Source of the DNA: Candidatus Krumholzibacteriota bacterium
Lineage (GTDB): Bacteria; Krumholzibacteriota; Krumholzibacteriia; Krumholzibacteriales; Krumholzibacteriaceae
NCBI GenBank assembly: GCA_016931295.1
Contig: JAFGEZ010000019.1
Coordinates: 22,456-86,455 of the forward strand
Reading direction: 5' to 3'
DNA length: 64,000 nt
Shown: positions 1 to 7,886 of the stretch, one piece after another
Position numbering within the stretch: the first letter of the stretch is position 1
How the letters are laid out: each line of letters starts with the position of its first letter
The notes under the pieces: generated by a model
Databases searched by the model: none
The model's input: the letters and a program-made list of their open reading frames with translations, nothing else
What the model was told of the DNA's origin: nothing
Translations under genes and position numbers: made by a program

Positions 1-1
1 C

Positions 2-181
2 TACGGCGACGAGACGGCCTTCGCGGAAAAGGCGCTCGAACTCATCGAGAACGACCCGCTCTGGCGGCGGATGAGCGCGGCGGCGCTCGCCCGCGTGAAG
101 GAGCTCACCTGGGAGCGCTGCGCACTCGAATCGGAGGCGCTGTTCCGGCGGGTCGCCGGCGGGGGAAAGGAGGCCCGGTGA
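2..181 (+). CDS. Glycosyltransferase, C-terminal fragment (cut by window edge)
   Basis: Only the last 59 residues are in the window. They are rich in charged helices (LIENDPLWRRMS, VKELTWERCALESE) and resemble the C-terminal helix that closes GT4/GT-B glycosyltransferases, where a line such as 'TWERCA' follows the last Rossmann strand. The stop codon overlaps the GTG start of the flippase-like gene, so the two are translationally coupled and belong to the same polysaccharide operon. The catalytic part lies outside the window, so the family call is inference from this tail and from the neighbours. Confidence 0.55.
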   Translation, partial: YGDETAFAEKALELIENDPLWRRMSAAALARVKELTWERCALESEALFRRVAGGGKEAR

Positions 182-1143
182 GTCCGATTGCCCGTTCCCG
201 CCTCCTGCGGGCGCTGAAGATCGCCGTGAGCGCGGGGCTCATCGCCTTTCTCGTGGCCAGGATCTCGCCCCGGACGATCGCGTCCTCGCTCGGTCGGATT
301 GACGGGCCGTACCTCGTCGCCGCGTCGGCCGTCTTTTTCCTGAGCTCGCTGCTCGGCGCCCTGCAGTGGCGGATGCTCCTCGACGGCGGCGGAGTGCCGC
401 TCTCCTTCCGGCGCGCCTTCCAACTCTATTTCGTCGGCCTCTTCTTCAACAATTTCCTGCCGGCGAACGTCGGCGGGGACGCGGTGAAGATCTTCGACGT
501 CGTCCACGACGGCAACGACCCGCACCGCGTCTTCGCCGTCACGCTCCTCGACCGCGTCGCGGGGATCACCGCGCTCTGCCTGCTCGCCCTGGCCGCCTCG
601 ACGGCCCTCCTGCCGCTCGGCGTCATCGACAACCTTCCGGTCTACATGCTCGTCTTCGCCGGCTGCATCCTGCCCGTCGCGCTCCTCGCGGCGAACAGGC
701 GGCTCTCGGGGGGCGTCCGCCGGCTGCTCGGGCAAATCCGCTTCAGGGGGATCGGCGAGCGGATCGACTCGGTCGTCGGCCATCTCGGCGGTTTCCGGGC
801 GATGCGGTCGCTGATGATCAGGGCGATGCTCCTCGCCATGACGGTGCAGGCGCTGCGGGTGGCCACGCACGTCCTCGTCGGCCGCGCCCTCGGGGTGACG
901 GCGGGGGCGGAGACCCTCCTCGGCTTCTACGTGATCGTGCCGCTGCTCGGCCTCGTCATGACGCTCCCGATCTCCCTCAACGGCCTCGGCGTCCGCGAGG
1001 GCACGGGGGTCGTCCTCTTCGCCGGACTCGGGATCGCCGGCAGCCAGGCCTTTCTCATGGAGTTCATCACCTACGTCGTGCAGGTGGCCGTCTCGCTCCT
1101 CGGCGGGCTCTTCTTCCTCGCCCGCCAATTGGGCCGACGGTGA
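178..1143 (+). CDS. Flippase-like membrane protein of the LPG synthase TM / UPF0104 family
   Basis: This is a 321-residue integral membrane protein with about seven or eight hydrophobic segments. It carries the family's conserved pattern: a loop with FFNNFLPANVGGDAVK near residues 94-109, then DRVAGI near 124-129, and a C-terminal LNGLGVREG near residues 265-273. The family includes the membrane domain of lysylphosphatidylglycerol synthase (MprF) and AglD-like proteins, which are thought to move lipid-linked substrates across the membrane. No soluble aminoacyl-transferase domain is attached. It starts at GTG within the stop of the upstream glycosyltransferase, and a lipid-linked sugar substrate is inferred from that context. 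Confidence 0.8.
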   Translation: MSPIARSRLLRALKIAVSAGLIAFLVARISPRTIASSLGRIDGPYLVAASAVFFLSSLLGALQWRMLLDGGGVPLSFRRAFQLYFVGLFFNNFLPANVGGDAVKIFDVVHDGNDPHRVFAVTLLDRVAGITALCLLALAASTALLPLGVIDNLPVYMLVFAGCILPVALLAANRRLSGGVRRLLGQIRFRGIGERIDSVVGHLGGFRAMRSLMIRAMLLAMTVQALRVATHVLVGRALGVTAGAETLLGFYVIVPLLGLVMTLPISLNGLGVREGTGVVLFAGLGIAGSQAFLMEFITYVVQVAVSLLGGLFFLARQLGRR

Positions 1144-1145
1144 CC

Positions 1146-1162
1146 GGCGAAAAACGCCTTTT
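1146..1162 (+). terminator. Possible weak intrinsic terminator
   Basis: Directly after the flippase-like gene, GGCG and CGCC form a four-pair stem around an A5 loop and are followed by TTTT and, after two bases, a second TTTT. The stem is short, so termination is probably partial. Confidence 0.35.
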
Positions 1163-1187
1163 CATTTTCCCGGAATCATAGTAGTTT
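1159..1187 (+). promoter_or_regulatory. Possible sigma-70-type promoter for the DUF2723 gene
   Basis: TTTTCA (1159-1164) and TAGTTT (1182-1187) are separated by 17 bases. The -10 hexamer is identical to the one proposed upstream of valS. The -35 is weak and overlaps the T-tract of the preceding hairpin. Transcription would start near 1194. Confidence 0.3.
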
Positions 1188-1220
1188 TCTCGGGTTAAAG
1201 ACATGTCGAGACGGTCGTCG

Positions 1221-1252
1221 GCCGCCGCGGAACCGCCGTGCGGCGCGGCGGC
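1221..1252 (+). promoter_or_regulatory. Strong GC hairpin in the leader of the DUF2723 gene
   Basis: GCCGCCGCG (1221-1229) is perfectly complementary to CGCGGCGGC (1244-1252) with a 14-base loop. It ends 32 bases before the ATG, upstream of the Shine-Dalgarno sequence GAGGTGG. It could protect the 5' end or modulate translation. There is no run of T after it, so it is not a standard terminator. Confidence 0.35.
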
Positions 1253-1284
1253 GTATCCATTGCAACCGACAGAGGTGGAAATCG

Positions 1285-3855
1285 ATGTCTGACAGGACCC
1301 TGCGTCGGCTGCTCGCCGCGGCCGTGTTCTTCGCCAGCCTCCTCGCCTACGTGGCGACGATGCCGCCGACGACCTCCTTCTGGGACTCGGGGGAGTTCAT
1401 CGCGACCTCCTACATCCTCGGCATCCCCCATTCCCCCGGCACGCCCCTCTACGTCCTCGTCGGACGTGTCTTCTCGATGCTGCCGATCGGCATGTCGGTC
1501 GCGGAGCGGGTGAATTTCCTCTCGGTCGTCTTCGGCGCCCTCGGCGTGTTGCTCACCTACCTGATATCGGCGTCCGCCCTGCGTTTCATGTTCGGCCGCC
1601 CGGTCGACAAACTCACCCGGTTCATCCATCTCGCCGCGCCGGCGGTCGGCGCGTTCTACCTCGCCTTCAGCGACACCTACTGGCGGGACTCGACCGAGGC
1701 GGAGGTCTATTCCCTCTCCGCCTTCGTCATGGGGCTCTGCACGCTGCTCGCCCTCCGGTGGCTGGCCAATCCCTCCGGGGCCGTCGACGAGGAGCGGCGG
1801 CGCGCCCTCGTCGAGGAGAAGGGGGAGCAGGAGGCCGCCCGGACCGTCGAGCGACTGAACCGCCAGGGGGCCTCGCACGCGCGCAACCTCGTTCTTCTCA
1901 TCGTCTATCTCCTCTCGATGGGGATCGGGTTCCACCTCGGGACGATCCTCGTCTACGGCGGCGTCTTCCTCGCCCTTCTCGCCGTCCGGGAGAAGACCTT
2001 TTCGAACTTCGAGCTGCTCGTCTTCACCTTCGGGATGGCCGTCGTCGTCGCCGACATGACGATGCACAAGCAGAGCAACCTGACCGTCATCGGGCTGGTG
2101 ATCTTCGCCGTCCTCGTCGTGTGGAGCGTGATGCGCGGCGGACGCTTCGCCCTCTGGGCCTCGCTCCTCTTCGCCCTCGGGATCTCGGTGCACCTTTTCC
2201 TCTACATCCGCTCCGGGCTCAACCCGGCGATCGACGAGGTCGATCCCGAGACGTGGCGCGCCCTGTACGCCCACCTCCGGCGGGAGCAGTACCCGCCGAT
2301 GAACATTCTCAACAGGAAGGCGTCGCTTTTCTTCCAGCTGGGGCATTTCTGGGGGTACTACAAGCAGCAGTTCCGCATGTTCAACGATCTCTTCATCGGC
2401 CCCTTCAACCTCGCCATGGCCGCCGTCATGATCCCCACCTTCCTCGGTCTCTACGGGGTCTGGGAGGGGTTCCGGCGCGAGAAGAAGAGCTGGATCGTCA
2501 TCTTCTCCTCGCTGCTCCTCAACTCGCTCGGTCTGATCCTCTTCCTGAACTTCTCGGACCACGAGGTCCGCGAGCGCGACTATTTCTACGGCGGGGGCTT
2601 CTACTTCTTCACGATGTTCATCGGCATCGGGACGGGCTCGTTCCTGATGCTCCTGCGTTCGCAGGCGCGCGAGGCGGCGCGCGACGCGTTCCGGTCGGTC
2701 GTGCCGCTCGGCGCCGTGCTGCTCGTCTTCTCGATGCTCCCGGCGCACGCCCAGTGGCACGAGCACGACCGCTCGGACAACTACATCGCGCGCGACTACG
2801 CCTACAACATGCTCGCCGCGCTCGAGCCCGACGCGATCATCTTCACGAACGGCGACAACGACACCTTCCCCCTCTGGTACATCCAGACGGTCGAGAAATT
2901 CCGCGAGGACGTCCGCGTGGCGAACCTCAGCCTGCTCAACACCAACTGGTACATAGAGCAGCTCCGCGACGAGTATCCGAAGGTGCCCATATCCCTCTCC
3001 GACCCCGAGATCGAGCGGCTCCGTCCGATCGCGCTCCGCTCGGGGGGCGTGGCCTGGAAGCGAGACCTCGCCGTGCAGCACATCATCCAGGAGAACAACT
3101 GGAAGCAGCCGGTCTATTTCGCCGTCACCGTCCCGCAGGAGGTCTGGAAGCCCTACGCCGACTACCTCGAGATGCAGGGGATGGTGCGACGGCTCGTGCC
3201 CTACAAGAAGGAATTCAACAACAACTATTTCCTCATGGCCCGGAATTTCCGGGACATCTACTCGTTCCGCGGCGTTCTCGACGGGGAGATGAAGGCAGAC
3301 GATTCGATGTACAAGGACGCCGACACGAGGGGGATGTTCATCAACTTCGCCGTCGCGGCCTTCCAGCTCGGGCAGGGCAACTATCTCGACGGGAACTACG
3401 AGGAAGCGGTCCGCTGGACGGAGCTCTCCCTGGAGTTCTCCCCGGGATTCGAGTTCTCCGAGCAGTATCTCGGGCTCTACCTGATGAACGCCGGCCGCAA
3501 CGAGGAGGCCCTCGCCCATTACGAGAAGCTCGTCCGGGAGAAACCGGGCGTCGGAAAGCACTGGCTGATGCTCTCCTCGGTCTACGAGCGGACGGGAGAC
3601 ATGCCGAGGGCCCTCGCCGTGCTCCTCGAGGGAACGAAGGCCGTGCCGAACGAGCGCACGCTCTTCGAGTACGGCTTCCGTCTCGCCGCGATGCTCGGAC
3701 AGCGCGACATCGCCGTCGACGTGGTGAAGCGCTGGGTCGAGTCGCACCCGGCCGACAAGCAGTTCGCCGATCTCTACCGGGACATCGACCGCGTCCTCGA
3801 ACAGGAGTACGGGTTCGGGCGCGCCGCCGATTCGATCGACGGGGGGACCCAGTGA
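1285..3855 (+). CDS. DUF2723 membrane glycosyltransferase-like protein with C-terminal TPRs
   Basis: This 856-residue protein has an N-terminal DUF2723 domain, placed by domain databases with the GT-C (protein O-mannosyltransferase-like) superfamily. The family signature is visible: FWDSGEFIA with Asp34, the acidic residue in the first outer loop expected to be catalytic, and then HSPGTPLYVL. About a dozen membrane segments run to roughly residue 490. A soluble segment with FTNGDNDTFPLWYIQ follows, and the last 170 or so residues form TPR-like helices. The start is supported by GAGGTGG six bases upstream of the ATG. It probably glycosylates an exported protein or lipid using a polyprenyl-phosphate sugar. 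Donor and acceptor cannot be read from the sequence. Confidence 0.85.
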   Translation: MSDRTLRRLLAAAVFFASLLAYVATMPPTTSFWDSGEFIATSYILGIPHSPGTPLYVLVGRVFSMLPIGMSVAERVNFLSVVFGALGVLLTYLISASALRFMFGRPVDKLTRFIHLAAPAVGAFYLAFSDTYWRDSTEAEVYSLSAFVMGLCTLLALRWLANPSGAVDEERRRALVEEKGEQEAARTVERLNRQGASHARNLVLLIVYLLSMGIGFHLGTILVYGGVFLALLAVREKTFSNFELLVFTFGMAVVVADMTMHKQSNLTVIGLVIFAVLVVWSVMRGGRFALWASLLFALGISVHLFLYIRSGLNPAIDEVDPETWRALYAHLRREQYPPMNILNRKASLFFQLGHFWGYYKQQFRMFNDLFIGPFNLAMAAVMIPTFLGLYGVWEGFRREKKSWIVIFSSLLLNSLGLILFLNFSDHEVRERDYFYGGGFYFFTMFIGIGTGSFLMLLRSQAREAARDAFRSVVPLGAVLLVFSMLPAHAQWHEHDRSDNYIARDYAYNMLAALEPDAIIFTNGDNDTFPLWYIQTVEKFREDVRVANLSLLNTNWYIEQLRDEYPKVPISLSDPEIERLRPIALRSGGVAWKRDLAVQHIIQENNWKQPVYFAVTVPQEVWKPYADYLEMQGMVRRLVPYKKEFNNNYFLMARNFRDIYSFRGVLDGEMKADDSMYKDADTRGMFINFAVAAFQLGQGNYLDGNYEEAVRWTELSLEFSPGFEFSEQYLGLYLMNAGRNEEALAHYEKLVREKPGVGKHWLMLSSVYERTGDMPRALAVLLEGTKAVPNERTLFEYGFRLAAMLGQRDIAVDVVKRWVESHPADKQFADLYRDIDRVLEQEYGFGRAADSIDGGTQ

Positions 3856-4820
3856 GCCGGACAGCGGTGGTCACGGGCGCCGCGGGATTCATCGGCTCCC
3901 ATCTCAGCGAGCGCCTGCTCTCCGAGGGATGGACTGTCCGGGGGATCGACTCCTTCACCGACTACTACAGTCCCGCCCGCAAACGGCTGCAGATCGAGAC
4001 CGCCCGCCGCGCCCGGGGTTTCACGCTCGTCGAGGCGGATCTGAACGACTGCGATCTCGACCGGCTCCTCGACGGCGCCGACGTCGTCTTCCATCTCGCC
4101 GCACAGGCGGGCGTCCGCCGGAGCTGGGGACGGGAGTTCCACCTCTACGTCGACGCGAACATCCGCGCGACGCAGCGCCTGCTCGAGGCGCTCAGGACGC
4201 GCCCCGCGCGGCTCGTCTTCTCGAGTTCGAGCTCGGTCTACGGCGAGACGACCGAGCTGCCGATGCGCGAGGGACACCGGTTGCGCCCCGTCTCCCCCTA
4301 CGGGGCGACGAAGCTCGCCGGCGAGCATCTCTGCGAGCTCTACCGGGCCAATTTCGGGCTCTCCTACGCGGCGCTCCGCTATTTCACCGTCTACGGACCG
4401 CGGCAGCGCCCCGACATGGCCTTCAGCACCTTCATCACCGCCGCCCTCGACGGGCGGCCCATCGAGGTCTACGGCGACGGCAGGCAGACGCGCGATTTCA
4501 CCTACGTCGACGACGCGGTCGAGGCGAATCTCCTCGCCGCCGGCTACGGCGGGGCGGAGCGGATCTTCAACATCGGCGGCGGCAGCCGCGTCTCGATCCT
4601 CGACGTCCTCGACCGTATCGCGTCGCTGACCGGCACCGCTTTGGACATCCGCTTCCTCGACCGCGCGAAGGGGGACGTCATCGACACGTGGGCCGACACC
4701 TCGCTGGCGCGGGTCGAGCTGGGATTCAGTCCGCGGGTCGGTTTCGAGGCGGGGCTGGCCAGGGAGACCGCCTGGTACGAAAAGCGTCGCGGCGGGCGTG
4801 AGGAAGGGAGCGAGGCATGA
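3852..4820 (+). CDS. NAD-dependent nucleotide-sugar epimerase/dehydratase (extended SDR)
   Basis: The 322-residue protein is an extended short-chain dehydrogenase. It has the NAD-binding GAAGFIG at residues 9-15, a serine-rich active-site strand SSSSSVYGE, and the catalytic YGATK with Tyr150 and Lys154. LRYFTVYGPRQRPDMA and the later DFTYVDDAV are typical of UDP-glucose 4-epimerase and UDP-glucuronate epimerase relatives. It makes or interconverts a nucleotide sugar in the cytoplasm for the surrounding glycosyltransferases. The GTG start overlaps the stop of the DUF2723 gene, and its own stop overlaps the next ATG. Whether it is GalE-, WbpP- or CapI-like cannot be settled by eye. Confidence 0.88.
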   Translation: MSRTAVVTGAAGFIGSHLSERLLSEGWTVRGIDSFTDYYSPARKRLQIETARRARGFTLVEADLNDCDLDRLLDGADVVFHLAAQAGVRRSWGREFHLYVDANIRATQRLLEALRTRPARLVFSSSSSVYGETTELPMREGHRLRPVSPYGATKLAGEHLCELYRANFGLSYAALRYFTVYGPRQRPDMAFSTFITAALDGRPIEVYGDGRQTRDFTYVDDAVEANLLAAGYGGAERIFNIGGGSRVSILDVLDRIASLTGTALDIRFLDRAKGDVIDTWADTSLARVELGFSPRVGFEAGLARETAWYEKRRGGREEGSEA

Positions 4821-5758
4821 TCGCGGACCGGACCCATTTCGTGTCGATGGTGATTCCCCTCCTGAACGAGGAGGAGAGCCTCGAGGAGCTCTACCGGAAA
4901 CTCACCGCGATGCTCGAGTCGGCGGCGGCCGGGCACGAGATGCTCTTCATCGACGACGGCTCGACCGACCGCTCGCTCGACATCCTCCGGATGCTGCGCG
5001 CGAAGGACCGCCGCGTCAAGATCGTCTCCTTCGGCAGGAACTACGGCAAATCGGCGGCGCTCGCGGAGGGATTCAAGGCCGCCCGCGGAGACGTCGTCGT
5101 CACGATCGACGCCGACCTGCAGGACGATCCCGACGAGATCCCCGGCCTCGTCGCCATGCTCGACGACGGCTGGGATCTCGTGTCGGGCTGGAAGGAAAAC
5201 CGCAAGGATCCGATCTCGAAGACGCTGCCCTCCCGGGTCTGGAACACGATGGTTTCCCTGGTGAGCGGCATCAAGCTCCACGATTTCAACTGCGGGCTGA
5301 AGGCCTACCGCGGGGAGGTCGTCAAGCGGGTCCGCGTCTACGGCGACCTGCACCGCTTCATCCCCGTGCTCGCCGGCTGGGAGGGCTTCCGGGTGACCGA
5401 GAAGCCGGTCAGCCACTCGGCCCGCCGCTTCGGCAGGAGCAAGTACGGCGCGAGCCGCTTCCTGAACGGGATCTTCGACATGATGACCGTCTGGTTCATC
5501 ACGCGGCGCTCCTCCTCGCCGCTGCACTTCTTCGGGCGGGTCGCCGCGGTCTTCTTCGCGGCCGGAGGGCTCGTCACCCTGTACTTCTTCGCCGTCTGGC
5601 TGGCGGGGAGGGGACTGCGCGTGCGGCCCCTGATGGTCGGCGGACTCGTGATGATCGTCATCGCCGTCCAGATCGCCTCCTTCGGGCTTCTCGCCGAGCT
5701 CTTCACCTGGCGGGCGGAGAAGACCTTCGCGATCCGCGAGTACGAGGTCGATGACTGA
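4817..5758 (+). CDS. GT2 glycosyltransferase, ArnC/GtrB-like, with two C-terminal membrane helices
   Basis: The protein is 313 residues long. It has a GT-A fold with IDDGSTD at residues 45-51 and the metal-binding DADLQDDP near 99-106. NCGLKAYR and the RRFGRSKYG patch are characteristic of transferases that load a sugar onto undecaprenyl phosphate (ArnC, GtrB, CsbB). Two hydrophobic helices follow at about residues 235-257 and 268-292. It would supply a lipid-linked monosaccharide to periplasm-facing GT-C enzymes, several of which lie in this cluster. ATGA overlaps couple it to both neighbours. Confidence 0.88.
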   Translation: MIADRTHFVSMVIPLLNEEESLEELYRKLTAMLESAAAGHEMLFIDDGSTDRSLDILRMLRAKDRRVKIVSFGRNYGKSAALAEGFKAARGDVVVTIDADLQDDPDEIPGLVAMLDDGWDLVSGWKENRKDPISKTLPSRVWNTMVSLVSGIKLHDFNCGLKAYRGEVVKRVRVYGDLHRFIPVLAGWEGFRVTEKPVSHSARRFGRSKYGASRFLNGIFDMMTVWFITRRSSSPLHFFGRVAAVFFAAGGLVTLYFFAVWLAGRGLRVRPLMVGGLVMIVIAVQIASFGLLAELFTWRAEKTFAIREYEVDD

Positions 5759-6929
5759 TACGGACGACAACGGCCGGCGCGCGCGGTTCTGCCTCGTGGG
5801 GCCCGCCTATCCCTACCGGGGCGGGATCTCGCACTACAACACCTGTCTCGCCGGCGAGCTCGCCCGCGGCCACGACGTGCTCCTCGTCAACTACCGGCGC
5901 CTCTATCCCGAACTCTTCTTCCCCGGCAGGACGCAGCTCGACGAGACTGACAGCGCGCTGCGCTTCCCGTCGGAGCGGCTGATCGACTCGATCAATCCCC
6001 TCACGTGGATCCGGGCCGGCTGGCGGATCGCGAACTGGCGTCCCGACGCGACGATCGTGCAGTGGTGGCATCCCTGCTTCGCGCCCGCGCTGGGCAAGAT
6101 CGGCGCGATCCTCCGCATTGCGCGCCGCGGCAAGGTGATCTTCGTCTGCCACAACGTCGTGCCGCACGAGCGGTCGGTGGTCGACCGCCTTCTCTCGCGT
6201 CTCGCCTTCTCCTTCGCGCACGCATTCGTCGTCCAGTCGGAGGAGGATCGACGGAATCTCGAACGGATCCGGCCGGGAGCGCCAATCGAGGTCCGCCCGC
6301 ACCCGATCTACGATTTCTTCGTCGGCGGGGCAAGGAGCCGCCAGGATGCGCGCGCGGCGATCGAGGAGGCCGCGGACGGCCCGCTCCTCCTCTTCTTCGG
6401 GTACGTCCGCCCCTACAAGGGGCTCAAATACCTCCTCGAGGCGATGCCGGCGATCCGCGCGTCCACCGGCGCCCGGCTCCTCGTCGTCGGCGAGTTCTAC
6501 GAGGACCCCGCGCCCTACCGGCAGATCGTCGCCGACCGCGAACTCGAGGGGGTCGTGCGTTTCGTCGACCGGTACGTCCAGAACGAGGAGGTCGCCGATT
6601 TCTTCACGGCGGCCGATCTCGTGGTGCTGCCGTACGTCTCGGCCACGCAGAGCGGTATCGCGCAGATCTCGCTCGCCTTCGAGCGCCCCGTCGTCGTCAC
6701 CCGCGTGGGCGGGCTTCCCGAGGTGGTCGCCGAGGGGAAGACGGGTTTCGTCGTCGATCCGGGCGATCCGGCGGCAATCGCGGGGGCGGTGGAGACCTTT
6801 TTCCGCGGGGGATGGGGCGAGCGGATGCGCGGGCATTTCGCCCGGGAAAAGGAGCGCTTCTCGTGGCGGGCGATGGCGGCGGCGATCGAGCGTCTCGCGT
6901 CGGTCGGCACGGGGGAGGGGGACGGGTGA
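5751..6929 (+). CDS. GT4 family glycosyltransferase
   Basis: This is a 392-residue GT-B glycosyltransferase. The N-terminal domain begins with a glycine-rich donor loop (YPYRGGISHYN) and contains HNVVPHE. The C-terminal domain has the family's FFGYVRPYKGLKYLL linker and strand, LPYVSATQSGIAQISLAF where the E-x7-E region normally lies, and GGLPEVVAEGKTGF. In place of the usual EPFG/EAFA acidic motif, a serine/threonine-rich stretch precedes the conserved glutamine-isoleucine. It is a cytoplasmic or membrane-edge enzyme that adds a sugar to a growing lipid-linked glycan. It overlaps both neighbours. Confidence 0.87.
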   Translation: MTDTDDNGRRARFCLVGPAYPYRGGISHYNTCLAGELARGHDVLLVNYRRLYPELFFPGRTQLDETDSALRFPSERLIDSINPLTWIRAGWRIANWRPDATIVQWWHPCFAPALGKIGAILRIARRGKVIFVCHNVVPHERSVVDRLLSRLAFSFAHAFVVQSEEDRRNLERIRPGAPIEVRPHPIYDFFVGGARSRQDARAAIEEAADGPLLLFFGYVRPYKGLKYLLEAMPAIRASTGARLLVVGEFYEDPAPYRQIVADRELEGVVRFVDRYVQNEEVADFFTAADLVVLPYVSATQSGIAQISLAFERPVVVTRVGGLPEVVAEGKTGFVVDPGDPAAIAGAVETFFRGGWGERMRGHFAREKERFSWRAMAAAIERLASVGTGEGDG

Positions 6930-7810
6930 CGGCGGCCTCGATCGACTGCGTCGTGCTCAACTGGAACGGGGCGGCCGTCATCGGGCCCTGCCTCGAGTCG
7001 TTGAGGCGCGTCGAGCGTCCGGCGATGCGGGTCACCGTGGTGGACAACGACAGCGGCGACGGGTCCGACCGGATCGTCGCCGAGCGATTTCCCGAGGTCG
7101 CGCTCGTCCGCAACGACCGCAACCTCCTCTTCGCCGAGGGGAACAACGTCGGCGTGAGGCGCGTCCTCGACGAGGGCGCGCGGTACATCCTCCTCCTCAA
7201 CAACGACACCGAGGTGGATCCCGGTTTCGCCGCCGAACTCCTCGACGCCCTCGAGAACGTTCCCGGGGCGGGGATCGCCGGGCCGAAGATCCTCTACCAC
7301 GACGATCCCGGCCGCGTGTGGTACGGCGGGGGCGGCTTCACGCCCCTGCTCTGGACGCCCCGGCACGAGGAGATCAGGCGCCCCGACGATGCGGGGGGGG
7401 CGCCCCGCGAGACGGGGTGGGTGAGCGGCTGCGCGATGCTCGTCAGGCGGGAGGTCTTCGAGCGGATCGGTCTTCTCGACCCCTCCTACACGATCTACTG
7501 CGAGGACGTCGATTTCTGTCTCCGCGCGCGGCAAGCCGGTTTCTCCTGCGCGTACGCGCCGGACGCGCGCGTCCTGCACAAGGTCTCCTCGAGCAGCGGG
7601 GGCGGGATGACTCCCTTCAAGCTCGAGCACCGGCTCCGATCGACGGCGCGGCTCCACCGGCGCTTCCGCGGGCGGGCGTGGCGGCTCCTCGTCGCGCCGA
7701 TCCACGGGGCTGCGTTTCTCCTGCTCGTCGCGGGGCTTCTCGCGGCCGGACGCGGCCGGCTCGCCGCGGCCGCCCTCCGCGGCGCGGCGGGGGCGCTGCG
7801 GGGACGATAG
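6926..7810 (+). CDS. GT2 family glycosyltransferase (rhamnosyltransferase-like)
   Basis: The 294-residue protein starts at a GTG overlapping the previous stop. It has the GT-A motifs of the rhamnosyltransferase subgroup: VVLNWNG, VVDNDSGDGS, LFAEGNNVGV and LLLNNDTEVDPGF, which provides the metal-binding DxD-like acids. GWVSGCAMLVRREVFERIG and EDVDFCLRARQAGF complete the acceptor side. A hydrophobic stretch near the C terminus (residues about 254-285) should tether it to the membrane. It would extend the lipid-linked repeat unit. Donor sugar is unknown. Confidence 0.88.
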   Translation: MTAASIDCVVLNWNGAAVIGPCLESLRRVERPAMRVTVVDNDSGDGSDRIVAERFPEVALVRNDRNLLFAEGNNVGVRRVLDEGARYILLLNNDTEVDPGFAAELLDALENVPGAGIAGPKILYHDDPGRVWYGGGGFTPLLWTPRHEEIRRPDDAGGAPRETGWVSGCAMLVRREVFERIGLLDPSYTIYCEDVDFCLRARQAGFSCAYAPDARVLHKVSSSSGGGMTPFKLEHRLRSTARLHRRFRGRAWRLLVAPIHGAAFLLLVAGLLAAGRGRLAAAALRGAAGALRGR

Positions 7811-7825
7811 GCGCCGTTTTGCCGG

Positions 7826-7855
7826 TTTACCCGGAACGGCGGAACATGCTAGACT
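7826..7855 (+). promoter_or_regulatory. Possible promoter for the YfhO-like gene
   Basis: TTTACC (7826-7831) and TAGACT (7850-7855) are separated by 18 bases, each matching four of six consensus positions. They lie in the 76-base gap that separates the YfhO gene from the upstream overlapping genes. Confidence 0.35.
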
Positions 7856-7886
7856 CGTGAGAAGCGGACACTTGGGAGGTGAATCG

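Noticed and set aside
1195-3747. An 850-codon minus-strand open frame
   Set aside because: It mirrors the DUF2723 gene, has no recognisable domain, and shows the same Arg/Glu/Asp-rich composition as the other antisense shadows.
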